Source: an uncultured Mobiluncus sp. | GTDB lineage: Bacteria; Actinomycetota; Actinomycetes; Actinomycetales; Actinomycetaceae | Reading direction: 5' to 3' | Assembly: GCF_947087965.1 (NCBI RefSeq) | Contig: NZ_CAMUES010000001.1 | Span: forward strand, 1-64,000 | DNA: 64,000 nucleotides | In this document: piece after piece, positions 35,065 to 42,578 of the stretch | Layout: every line of letters starts with the position of its first letter | How positions within the stretch are numbered: position 1 is the stretch's first letter | Notes under the pieces: generated by a model | What the model was told of the DNA's origin: nothing | Databases searched by the model: none | What the model saw: only the letters and a program-made list of their open reading frames with translations | Program-made: the position numbers and the translations under genes

Positions 35065-35090
35065 GGGGAGGCGTGGGGGTGCGACGTGTG

Positions 35091-35999
35091 GTGAGTCGCT
35101 TGAACGGATACCTCGCGGATGCGCCGGATGCGTTCTTGGAGCGCCAGATGAAACCGCTGTGTGACGTGCCGGAAATGTCAAAGGGATTTCAGCCCACTGA
35201 CAATGGATTTCTGCTGCTGTCACCCGAAGAACGCGCGGCACTGCTGGCGGTCGAGCCTGGCGCCGAGCGCTGGGTGCGGAAGTTTTCCATGGGAGCGGAG
35301 TTCGTCAGGGATGAGGATCGTTACTGTTTGTGGCTGGAGGGTATTACCCCTAATGAACTGGCTGCTTTACCGAAACCGCGTTTACGAGTGGAATCCTGCC
35401 GAGCTTGGCGTCTGGCGCAGGTAAAGACTGGAGACGCCTACAAACTTGCCGACCGACCGCATCTGTTGCACCCGTGCGGAAAATTCCAGGATGGCACCTA
35501 TATCGGGGTGCCGAAGGTGTCCTCTGAGCGTCGTGATTATATTCCGATGGGCTTTGTCACTGACGGCATGATTCCCGGCGACAAGCTGTATTTCGTGCCG
35601 ACCGACTCACTTTATATTTTCGGAGTTTTGGTTTCGCGGGCGCATAATGCCTGGATGCGCGCGGTTGCCGGTCGGCTAAAAAGCGATTACAGCTACGGCA
35701 ACACGACGGTGTATAACAATCTGGTGTGGCCCGATGCTGCTCCCGCCGAGCGCGAGCGCATCGAGCAAACCGCGCAGGGGATTTTAGAGGCGCGTTCTCA
35801 CTATCCGGATGCCTCCCTCGCCACACTCTATGACCCCGACTTGATGCCAGCGGAGCTGAGGGTGGCACACCGCGAAAACGACCGCGCGGTCGAGTCAGCC
35901 TACGGTCTGCCGACTGAGAGTGATGAGGCAGCCATCGTCTCGCACCTCTTTGCTCTCTATGCCGCCAAAACCCGCAGTACGCCTGGAAAGTGCGGATGA
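35091..35999 (+). pseudogene. C-terminal remnant of an MmeI-type restriction-modification enzyme
   Basis: Reading frame of about 302 residues matching only the C-terminal third of MmeI-like type IIL enzymes. NGFLLLSPEERAALLAVEP, GAEFVRDEDRYCLWLEGI and PMGFVTDGMIPGDKLYFVP belong to the target-recognition region. SDYSYGNTTVYNNLVWP and a C-terminal helical part with YPDASLATLYDPDLMP follow. Full-length relatives are about 900 residues. The nuclease, helical and methyltransferase domains (including the NPPY motif) are absent, and the preceding gene ends 195 bp upstream. GTG 35091 is only the first plausible start. It is probably non-functional debris of a phage-defence system. Confidence 0.72.
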
Positions 36000-36098
36000 C
36001 ATGCCTGCTGCTTGCCCGGTGGGATGGTGATGGTGCCGGAACACAAATGAAACCAAAGTGGGTGCCGAGTAGCGAATAGTGAAAGTAGGGGAGGGGCA

Positions 36099-37502
36099 CT
36101 AAATAGTCTGTTGCGGTATTGATAGAGTCACCTTTAAGCCGCCATGTGTGCTGGGGCTTATCGTGAGCGTTCCTTTATGGGCGTCGATAATCTGTCGCAC
36201 GATGAGCAGTCCTAAGCCATGTCGCTGTTCACCGGTGCTGGTGTCACAAATCATATAATGCAGAGTATGGTTGAGCTGTTCTAATTCTGGAGCGGAAACG
36301 CCTATTCCGTCATCCTCGACGCAGATAATGCAATTATTGTGTTGCGCAGAGACGGATACGTATATCGTGCAGCCATTTTCGTTATGGGAGATGCTGTTAT
36401 AGAGCAGATTTGAGAGGGCTCGTTGCAGTAAATCCTGGTCTACATTGACATTGCAAGAGGCTAGATTTTCGTCAGTGAGCCATTTTATCGAAAATCCATC
36501 TGGCAGATTCATATTTATGAAATCTACGACTGTCTGTCGAACGATGGCAACAACATTGTGCGGTTGAATCATCAGTGGTTGCATATTGTAATCGAGCTTG
36601 GATGCGAGATTGAGGTCTCGGATTAAGTTCTTCATTCGTTCACTTTGTTTGATAATCATCGTCACTTTTTTACGGTCTGGAACCGAAAGCTGGGGTGAAT
36701 TTTCTAACTGACCAGCGAAGCCCATAACCATCGAGAGCGGGGTCCGGATATCGTGGGAAACCCCGGCAATCCAGTTCGCCCTAGCGGTTTCTTTCCTTCT
36801 CAACTGTTCTTTTTGCTGCTGCAATATGTCAGAAGCAGAGTTGATGTTTGCGGCTAGTTCCGAAAGGACTCCAGTCTCAGGGATAGAGACACTCTCTCCC
36901 TTGGAAAGCTGTTGTATGCCCTTGGTGATTGGGTTGACGGACTTGAGGAACTTGGTGTTAGCAGTTAGATAAATTCCGAGGATCAACAGAATGTTGATAG
37001 ATAATATGCTCAGGAGGATTTGCGGAAAGTTAGAAATGAAACTGTAGTTCCAGCTCGGTTGGGAATGTTTCCAAAAACTATGATGTGGAAATCCGACTAC
37101 AACCACGCCATGATTATTTCTGCCGGTGTAGGTAGGGTAGCCGTCAAGATACCCGGTGCTCAAATCAGCTATATCTGACAATGTGTAAGAATTTGGAATG
37201 GCTTGAGGAGTGTTTGGGGTTCTCCAGATGACTTTTAATGTCTCGTTATCTATTAAAAACGCCCACGCTCTCGCCTCGGTTAATTTTGTGGACATGCTAT
37301 CTGATAAGGCATATTCCCCGTGAGGAGAAACCTGTAAGGCTTTTCCAGTCGCCCGGGCGATGGTGTAGGGGGAGGCATCTTCACTGGGGGCGTAGTTTGC
37401 TACGAGTACGACAAACGCAATAATGTTCAGTAAAATTATGAGTACAGAGCTGAGCAGAAAAATGCTTATGAACCGGTGTATGAGCTTCGGTACGCTTTTC
37501 AT
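36099..37502 (-). CDS. Sensor histidine kinase (peptide-antibiotic type)
   Basis: Membrane kinase of 467 residues. TM1 is at about 12-36 and TM2 at about 160-180, enclosing an extracytoplasmic sensor region of about 120 residues. The HisKA phosphoacceptor is H250 in GVSHDIRTPLSMV. The HATPase has an N-box LLYNSISHNENG, G1 VEDDGIGVS and a G2 box HGLGLLIVRQI. The size and large external loop resemble LanK/CprK-like sensors rather than short BceS-like ones. It is encoded one base after the response-regulator stop and divergent from an ABC exporter. The likely input is an extracellular antimicrobial peptide (inference). Confidence 0.88.
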   Translation of the reverse strand: MKSVPKLIHRFISIFLLSSVLIILLNIIAFVVLVANYAPSEDASPYTIARATGKALQVSPHGEYALSDSMSTKLTEARAWAFLIDNETLKVIWRTPNTPQAIPNSYTLSDIADLSTGYLDGYPTYTGRNNHGVVVVGFPHHSFWKHSQPSWNYSFISNFPQILLSILSINILLILGIYLTANTKFLKSVNPITKGIQQLSKGESVSIPETGVLSELAANINSASDILQQQKEQLRRKETARANWIAGVSHDIRTPLSMVMGFAGQLENSPQLSVPDRKKVTMIIKQSERMKNLIRDLNLASKLDYNMQPLMIQPHNVVAIVRQTVVDFINMNLPDGFSIKWLTDENLASCNVNVDQDLLQRALSNLLYNSISHNENGCTIYVSVSAQHNNCIICVEDDGIGVSAPELEQLNHTLHYMICDTSTGEQRHGLGLLIVRQIIDAHKGTLTISPSTHGGLKVTLSIPQQTI

Positions 37503-37503
37503 G

Positions 37504-38211
37504 CTACTTCTCCTCTAGAATCAACTTGTAGCCCAGTCCCCTTACCGTGACCAAGGAAACGGGCTGTGAAGGATAACGTTCTATTTTCTCCCTGATGCGC
37601 CGTATGTGCGCCATCAAGGAATTTTCGTACCCAAAGGGATTGGTACCCCAGGCGGCTTCACATAATGCTTCAATCGTTACGATACGACCGGCGTTCCGGT
37701 ATAGGGCGGAGAGGATGTCATGTTCTTTAGCAGTCAGGGGGATACGTTCATTATCCTTTATTACTTCAGCCGAGGAAAAATCAATCTGACTATTTCTCAG
37801 TGTCACTATGGGATTTTCTCCGCGGTAGCTTCTCCTTAGTATAGCCATGATGCGAAACGTTAACTCTTTAGGGTGAAATGGCTTTACGATATAGTCATCT
37901 GCACCTAAACTAAACCCCTTAAACCTATCTTCATCCTCACCACATGCGGTGAGCAGCAAAATAGGGCAATCGGCACATTGCTTTAATTTGTTCATTAACC
38001 CAAAGCCGGTGCCATCGGGAAGCATCACATCGATGATTGCTAATTCGGGTGTTACCTTCTGAGCCACTTCGAGGGCTTCTTTCACGCATCTAGCCGTAGT
38101 AATTTGGCGAAAGCCGGATTCGTTGAGAATTGACAAAACCATGTCTAACAGTTCTTGCTCGTCATCAACGAGGAGTATGTGCTTGTCCTGTAAATAAACA
38201 TCCTGATTCAT
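37504..38211 (-). CDS. OmpR-family response regulator
   Basis: DNA-binding response regulator of 235 residues. The receiver domain (12-125) has the acidic pair in LLVDDEQ, phosphoacceptor D61 in AIIDVMLPDG and a Lys in DYIVKPFHPKE. The C-terminal winged helix (about 140-232) contains PLTAKEHDILSALYRNAG and MAHIRRIREKIE. The frame is open to 38298, but ATG 38211 has GGAGG seven bases upstream. It is partner of the adjacent kinase. Its likely operator is the GTAAGG direct repeat in front of the divergent ABC genes. Confidence 0.92.
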   Translation of the reverse strand: MNQDVYLQDKHILLVDDEQELLDMVLSILNESGFRQITTARCVKEALEVAQKVTPELAIIDVMLPDGTGFGLMNKLKQCADCPILLLTACGEDEDRFKGFSLGADDYIVKPFHPKELTFRIMAILRRSYRGENPIVTLRNSQIDFSSAEVIKDNERIPLTAKEHDILSALYRNAGRIVTIEALCEAAWGTNPFGYENSLMAHIRRIREKIERYPSQPVSLVTVRGLGYKLILEEK

Positions 38212-38307
38212 GGTCACGCCTCCTGAGCACCTATTCTGCACGTCATCGTATCCCTGCCATTTGTGTGAGATACCGGAATCTGGTGGCATTAGCTCCAAGT
38301 AAACGAT

Positions 38308-38322
38308 ACTCGGCTGCCGAGT
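38308..38322. promoter_or_regulatory. Perfect palindrome ACTCGGC-T-GCCGAGT
   Basis: A 7+1+7 inverted repeat in the 206-bp divergent region between the response regulator and the ABC exporter. Could be an operator or small hairpin; no protein can be assigned. Confidence 0.35.
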
Positions 38323-38357
38323 TCATGGTGGGGAAGCGGGGCGTCCGGATCTAAAAA

Positions 38358-38398
38358 GTAAGGTAAATGTAAGGTAGAGAGAATTTTGCCGTAAGGAC
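38358..38398 (+). promoter_or_regulatory. Phased GTAAGG repeats, likely response-regulator operator
   Basis: GTAAGGTA at 38358 and again at 38369 (11 bp apart), then GTAAGGAC at 38391 (22 bp further): all on one helical face. Tandem repeats one turn apart are typical of OmpR-family binding sites. The first two cover about -60 to -42 relative to the predicted start of transcription at the ABC gene ATG. Confidence 0.6.
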
Positions 38399-38405
38399 AG
38401 GGCGC

Positions 38406-38411
38406 TATGGT
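38406..38411 (+). promoter_or_regulatory. -10 hexamer TATGGT, leaderless ABC operon
   Basis: TATGGT-AAAACC-ATG: six bases to the ATG at 38418 and no ribosome site. There is no good -35, as expected for an activator-dependent promoter. Confidence 0.5.
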
Positions 38412-38417
38412 AAAACC

Positions 38418-39200
38418 ATGGACGAAAAAATTGCTCATGACTATATTGTTGCTACGGAACAGTTAACAAAAAAGTACAAATCATTTGTTGCTGTTGACAC
38501 CGTGTCACTGCATATTCGGAAAGGAAGTATTTACGGTTTCCTGGGTCCGAATGGGGCAGGTAAATCTACTACCATGAAGATGCTTTTAGGCCTCACGTCT
38601 CCCAGCGGGGGCACCTTTACGATAGATGGAAAAATGTTTCCTGGGGACCGTATATCCATACTGAAAGAAATCGGATCATTCATTGAGTCTCCGTCTTTCT
38701 ATGCAAATCTGACCGGTAAGGAGAACCTTGAAATTATTCGCCGCATTTTGGGATTACCGAAAGGTGCAGTTGATGATGCGTTAGATTTGGTCGGGCTGTC
38801 CGAGTTCGGTGACCGTTTGGCAAAAAAGTATTCCCTTGGCATGAAGCAGCGGTTAGGGCTGGCTGGAGCGTTGCTCGGCAGACCCCCGATTTTGATTTTG
38901 GATGAGCCGACAAATGGTCTAGATCCGTCGGGAATACACGAAATCCGAAATCTGATAAAGTCACTGCCAGATTTATATGATTGCACGGTCCTGATTTCAT
39001 CTCATATGCTCTCTGAAATTGAGTTGATGGCGGATGACATCGGAATACTTAACCACGGTCGCATGCTGTTTGAAGGAAGTCTGGCCGAATTGCGAAAGTA
39101 TGCCGTGAAATCCGGTTACGCTACAGACAATTTGGAGGAAATGTTCTTGTCCATGATTGAAACCGACAATGAGCGCCGGAAGCAGAGGGCAAAACTATGA
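38418..39200 (+). CDS. Peptide-antibiotic export ABC ATPase (LanF/BcrA type)
   Basis: ATPase of 260 residues. Walker A GPNGAGKST is at about 42-50, the Q-loop region is GSFIESPSFYANLTGKENL, the signature is YSLGMKQRLGLAGALLG, Walker B is LILDEPTNGLDPSG, and the H-loop is LISSHMLSE. The family exports or expels lantibiotics and bacitracin from the membrane, giving immunity or resistance. It is the first of three genes and overlaps the next by four bases. It is divergent from its probable two-component regulator. No lantibiotic precursor or modification gene is present in the window. Confidence 0.9.
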   Translation: MDEKIAHDYIVATEQLTKKYKSFVAVDTVSLHIRKGSIYGFLGPNGAGKSTTMKMLLGLTSPSGGTFTIDGKMFPGDRISILKEIGSFIESPSFYANLTGKENLEIIRRILGLPKGAVDDALDLVGLSEFGDRLAKKYSLGMKQRLGLAGALLGRPPILILDEPTNGLDPSGIHEIRNLIKSLPDLYDCTVLISSHMLSEIELMADDIGILNHGRMLFEGSLAELRKYAVKSGYATDNLEEMFLSMIETDNERRKQRAKL

Positions 39201-39922
39201 CAGCACTGGCAATTGAACTTAAGAAATGCAAAAGGACGGGTTTTCTCCCCCTGATGCTGGCAGTGGGTATTTTGGGTGCCGCCTACGCGCTTCTAAATTT
39301 CACTTTACGCAAAGAAACATTATTGAGTCTGCCCCTCGCCCCGATGGATATCCTGTTAACCCAGCTTTATGGCATGATTATGGTATTAAATATGTTCGGT
39401 CTGATTGCTGCAGCCTGCATCATATACAATGTGGAATTTAAAGGAAATGCGGTAAAGAAATTGTATATGCTTCCAGTCAGTGTCACTGCGGTATATGTGA
39501 GCAAATTTACCATTATGAGCATCCTTTTCGCGATAGCTGTTTGCCTGCAAAACTGGGCACTTGCAGCTATTGGAGCGATTGATTTGCCCACCGGTGCATT
39601 CGACCTCGGAATCCTGATTTCGTTCGCAGGCTATTCATTTCTCACCTCGTTGCCCGTTCTGTCCTTTATGCTATTTGTTTCGTCAAGAATTAAAAATGTA
39701 TGGATCACTCTCGGAATTGGGGTGGTGGGATTTCTGAGTGGGATGGCTTTGGCAACTTCAGACATAGCCCTAAGCCTGGTGTCACCCTTTGTGGTCATGC
39801 TCAAACCCGCTGTCGCGATGAGCGCCCAACCGGATACAGTGGTAGTACTCGTATCCCTGATAGAAACCATTCTGTTTTTCGCAGCCGGACTCTGGTGTGT
39901 TCGTCATCTGCGTTATGAATAG
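39197..39922 (+). CDS. LanE/MutE-type ABC permease
   Basis: ABC-2-type permease of 241 residues with about six hydrophobic helices (first FLPLMLAVGILGAAYALLNF). The short hydrophilic start (MTALAIELKKCKRTG) and the stretch NVEFKGNAVKKLYMLPVS after the second helix fit LanE/LanG permeases, in which a short loop contacts the ATPase. Overlaps the ATPase gene by four bases (ATGA). It should form a heterodimer with the next gene product. AT-rich codon use. Confidence 0.82.
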   Translation: MTALAIELKKCKRTGFLPLMLAVGILGAAYALLNFTLRKETLLSLPLAPMDILLTQLYGMIMVLNMFGLIAAACIIYNVEFKGNAVKKLYMLPVSVTAVYVSKFTIMSILFAIAVCLQNWALAAIGAIDLPTGAFDLGILISFAGYSFLTSLPVLSFMLFVSSRIKNVWITLGIGVVGFLSGMALATSDIALSLVSPFVVMLKPAVAMSAQPDTVVVLVSLIETILFFAAGLWCVRHLRYE

Positions 39923-39933
39923 GGGAAATTACA

Positions 39934-40698
39934 ATGAATTTTTCGGAATTGCTCAAAATCGAATTTTTGAAAATAAAACGCAGCCACATTACCCTTTTGC
40001 TCTTTATAGCCCCGTTGCTCGTCGTTAGCTCCGGTGTGGCAAGCCTTCGTAGCTATTTATCGCCTGAGTATTCTAACGCTTGGGCAGCGATGTTCATCCA
40101 AAGTGCATTAATCTATTCCTATTATCTGCTCCCATTGAGTATGATTGTAGTATGTGTGATGATTGCGGGTCGCGAAACAGACCATAATGGAATACTAAAA
40201 ATGTTGGCACTTCCCATTAGCCGCTATGCTCTCTCAGCTGCAAAATTTTGCGTGTTGCTCGCTTATTTGCTTCTGGAAATGGTCGTGTTCATGGCTTGTT
40301 TCGTAATCGCCGGATGGATGGCGACCTTTAGTATGGGAATTCAAGAATCGCTCCCTCTCGTGTTTCTATTAAAATGGTGCGGCGCGCTTTTCCTGACCAT
40401 GATTCCCAGCTTAACGATTATGTGGGCGATTACGGTAGTGTTTGACAAGTTGTTTTTATCTATTGGTATAAATATACTTCTGGTCATACCAGGCATCCTC
40501 ATAGCAAACACACCACTATGGTTGCTCTATCCCTATTGCTACAGCGGGTATCTGGTTTCACTCTCTCTCCACAGCGATACGATACTCACCATCGGTACAG
40601 GATTTACCCTCTGGCCATTTTTGCCCATTGCCGTTCTCATTACAGCGATTATGTGGTTCATTGCACTCACGCAGTTTGGGAAAAAAGAAATGCGCTGA
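39934..40698 (+). CDS. LanG/MutG-type ABC permease
   Basis: Second permease, 254 residues, about six transmembrane helices. MNFSELLKIEFLKIKRSHIT at the start and ETDHNGILKMLALPISR after helix 2 follow the same plan as the first permease, as in LanEG or BcrB-like pairs. It begins 11 bases after the stop of the first permease behind AGGGGAAA. With the ATPase it makes a complete exporter, which removes peptide antibiotics from the outer face of the membrane in characterised homologues. Confidence 0.82.
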   Translation: MNFSELLKIEFLKIKRSHITLLLFIAPLLVVSSGVASLRSYLSPEYSNAWAAMFIQSALIYSYYLLPLSMIVVCVMIAGRETDHNGILKMLALPISRYALSAAKFCVLLAYLLLEMVVFMACFVIAGWMATFSMGIQESLPLVFLLKWCGALFLTMIPSLTIMWAITVVFDKLFLSIGINILLVIPGILIANTPLWLLYPYCYSGYLVSLSLHSDTILTIGTGFTLWPFLPIAVLITAIMWFIALTQFGKKEMR

Positions 40699-40944
40699 AC
40701 GACAGGTAAGGGTTACGCTCGGGATGCGAGAAATTTTCACCAATATGCGCCGGTCGCTATGTCCCCGACAGATCCATCCTCTCGACAGACCCGCCGAGCA
40801 GCACCAGAGGCTTAAAGTGCTGTATTTGCAAGCAAATGCGGAGATAGTGCCATGATAAAATGGGGTGGATCCAGGGGTGTATTGCCTGGAAGTTGATGGA
40901 GTCCCGCAGATGGCTGGAACAGAGACAATAGAAGAGGTATGAAC

Positions 40945-41157
40945 ATGAAAATTTCTGCACGTAACCAGTTCAAGGGCAAGGTAAAGAACATTGAACGCGG
41001 CGCAGTCAATTCAATCGTGGAGATTGAAGTTGCACCTGGGGTTTGCTTCGCGGCGTCCATTACCAACACTTCGGTTGATAATCTGGGACTTTCTGAAGGC
41101 TCAGATGCCTACGCCATCGTGAAAGCATCTTCTGTAATGGTGGGCGTCGACGCTTAA
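40945..41157 (+). CDS. Molybdenum-pterin binding protein (Mop/TOBE)
   Basis: Stand-alone molbindin of 70 residues made of a single TOBE/Mop domain: MKISARNQFKGKVKNIERG, GAVNSIVEIEVAPG, LGLSEGSDAYAIVKASSVMVG. Such proteins oligomerise and store molybdate or tungstate. ATG 40945 has AGAGG seven to eight bases before it; ATG 40939 is less well placed. No molybdate transporter or molybdoenzyme gene is in the window. The 240-bp gap upstream has a small TCCAGG/CCTGGA hairpin (about 40868-40891) but no clear promoter. Confidence 0.88.
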   Translation: MKISARNQFKGKVKNIERGAVNSIVEIEVAPGVCFAASITNTSVDNLGLSEGSDAYAIVKASSVMVGVDA

Positions 41158-41184
41158 TCTTGGTTCGAGGGTAATCGTGTAGTA

Positions 41185-41247
41185 AATCGGTGATTAAATC
41201 GGGGTTGCTGGTCTATATGGCCACCTACCTCCGTTTAATCACCGATT
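41185..41247. repeat. Perfect 14-bp inverted repeat after mop
   Basis: AATCGGTGATTAAA (41185-41198) and TTTAATCACCGATT (41234-41247) flank a 35-base loop. It might terminate mop transcription or be an element end; no T-tract follows. Confidence 0.45.
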
Positions 41248-41320
41248 AGAAACGTTCACTGACGAGACACCGGCAAAATGAGGCACAAATGTTGCTGATT
41301 GCCTGAATTCTGGGGTGCAG

Positions 41321-41337
41321 GTAGGCCCAGAGTGACT
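41321..41337 (-). repeat. Duplicate of the tRNA-Lys 3' end (att-like)
   Basis: GTAGGCCCAGAGTGACT matches 41522-41538, the 3' acceptor end of tRNA-Lys, at 16 of 17 positions and in the same orientation. Such duplications mark tRNA-targeted integration. It lies about 200 bp beyond the intact tRNA. Confidence 0.5.
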
Positions 41338-41359
41338 TTTTCTGTTTGGTGCTTCGGCT

Positions 41360-41385
41360 AAAACGGCACATCGGTGCCGTTTTTT
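41360..41385 (+). terminator. Intrinsic terminator AAAACGGCAC-ATCG-GTGCCGTTTT
   Basis: Perfect 10-bp stem (41360-41369 with 41374-41383), tetraloop, then further T. No gene immediately upstream explains it other than mop, 200 bp away. Confidence 0.8.
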
Positions 41386-41403
41386 AACGCCTTCGCGCTG
41401 TAA

Positions 41404-41519
41404 CGCGCTGGCTCACGCAGCCTGCGGCTGCTGCCAGCGCGCGACTGCGTCGAGGGTTCGAGTCCCCAGAACCGTGTTAAATGTTTGAGTGGGATGGGCA
41501 AAGCCCATCCCACTCAAAC
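41404..41519. other. Hairpin-rich non-coding stretch beside tRNA-Lys
   Basis: A nested hairpin pairs CGCGCTGGC (41404-41412) with GCCAGCGCG (41433-41441) and GCAGCC with GGCTGC inside it. GTCGAGGGTTCGAGTCCC (41449-41466) is an 18-base T-arm copy of tRNA-Lys in inverted orientation. A perfect 17-bp hairpin with AAA loop (41483-41499 with 41503-41519) abuts the tRNA. No protein-coding signal is seen. Confidence 0.5.
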
Positions 41520-41522
41520 AAG

Positions 41523-41595
41523 TAGGCCCAGAGGGACTCGAACCCTCGACCCACGGATTAAAAGTCCGCTGCTCTACCAACTGAGCTATAGGCCC
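41523..41595 (-). tRNA. tRNA-Lys (anticodon TTT)
   Basis: On the minus strand, acceptor GGGCCTA pairs with TGGGCCT, discriminator A. The anticodon arm CGGACTTTTAATCCG gives TTT; the T-arm is GAGGGTTCGAGTCCCTC. CCA is not encoded. Att-like duplication nearby. Confidence 0.96.
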
Positions 41596-41846
41596 GTAGG
41601 AAAGATTATAGGTAAAAAGTCTGCGTAACGACAACTGAGCGGCTGGTTCATTCTGGAACTCAGGCCCAGCAACGGATTGTCCCGTATTCCGGCCTTAACT
41701 TGCGGCTTTGGTGCGGGCTCTGCAACTGTCAGTGGGGTTCGTCATATTATCAGCAGTTAGGTCAAGTCCGCAGGGAAGTATTACCAAGTCCACACAAAAT
41801 CCCGGGTGAACGGGGATAATTAAGGTGAATCAAACAGGGAGGAACC

Positions 41847-42482
41847 ATGGAAACCAGGAAACCGCGACGCCCGGCCATAATCGAACCAGAAACCTTGGAA
41901 TACTTGGAAGGCGAGGAAGACCCGGCGCTGTCCAGCGAATCAGCTCACACCTCGGCCCGGATATTGGTGAAATCCCCCAATGGGGAGTGGTCTGATCCCG
42001 ATCCAGAAACCAAGGAACGCCTGTTGAAACATATGCAGGATAACGGCGTAGACGAACTGGCTGAGCTGTGGTCGCGTTCCCCGGTCAATACTTTGCCGGG
42101 GGTTTTATGGCGGCTTTTGTTGATAGACCAATGGGTGAAACGTTACCCGGAAGGCGTGAATACCCGCTTTAAGCAGGGTTTAAATTCGCCGCGACTGTCT
42201 GATCACCTTGATATCGAAGGGGCTCATTCCTTGGATTTTCCAGTGTGGAAAAAACAGCTGGGACAAATCCTGGGAGGCAGTTTCGTCGGTAATTTCGCCG
42301 ATTTCCTGGATACTTCCCAAGCTGTGCTACGGGTGCTGGCAGCCAGTGAATCGGTCTGGATGAAGGAAAATCCTCAGGACGTGCTGGCCAACGCGGTAAC
42401 TCTGCGGGACAACGCTTTGTTGGCTACCGCCGATGAACTGCTAGATGCGGCGACAATGTATCGCGAAGGCCGTTTGGATTGA
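41847..42482 (+). CDS. Conserved hypothetical protein upstream of ppk1
   Basis: Soluble protein of 211 residues, not recognised. It is acidic at the N-terminus (PETLEYLEGEEDPALSSES). A predicted helical body follows (LLKHMQDNGVDELAELW, GVLWRLLLIDQWVKRYP) and a C-terminal helical block (ADELLDAATMYREGRLD). There are no membrane segments, signal or cysteines. The ATG has GGGAGGAA upstream. It precedes ppk1 by about 95 bp in the same direction, so co-expression is possible. Non-random composition and a clear ribosome site support a real gene. Confidence 0.7.
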   Translation: METRKPRRPAIIEPETLEYLEGEEDPALSSESAHTSARILVKSPNGEWSDPDPETKERLLKHMQDNGVDELAELWSRSPVNTLPGVLWRLLLIDQWVKRYPEGVNTRFKQGLNSPRLSDHLDIEGAHSLDFPVWKKQLGQILGGSFVGNFADFLDTSQAVLRVLAASESVWMKENPQDVLANAVTLRDNALLATADELLDAATMYREGRLD

Positions 42483-42578
42483 CGACTGCGCCACTCGCCG
42501 CATCTAGCGGCGGGACAAAAACCCGTGCAACCAGGCAATACTTGAGCAAAATTAACGAAAAATTTGAGGGGACATAAG

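Larger units (their letters stand above)
36099..41157. other. AT-richer accessory segment
   Basis: From the histidine kinase to the mop gene, base composition is visibly more A+T-rich than in flanking genes, with codons such as AAA, ATA and TTA common. Content is a firmicute-like two-component system plus ABC exporter. A truncated restriction gene lies on one side and tRNA-Lys with att-like repeats on the other. Acquisition by horizontal transfer is inferred. Confidence 0.5.

Noticed and set aside
34944..35090. N-terminal extension of the MmeI-like fragment
   Set aside because: It translates the inverted repeat, so it is not part of the original protein.
41321..41595. Complete attL/attR pair for an island
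   Set aside because: The direct copies enclose only about 200 bp, the T-arm copy is inverted and no integrase is present, so an intact element cannot be claimed.
41413..41634. Minus-strand frame of 73 residues over tRNA-Lys
   Set aside because: It is the translation of the tRNA itself and its flanks, a common artefact.
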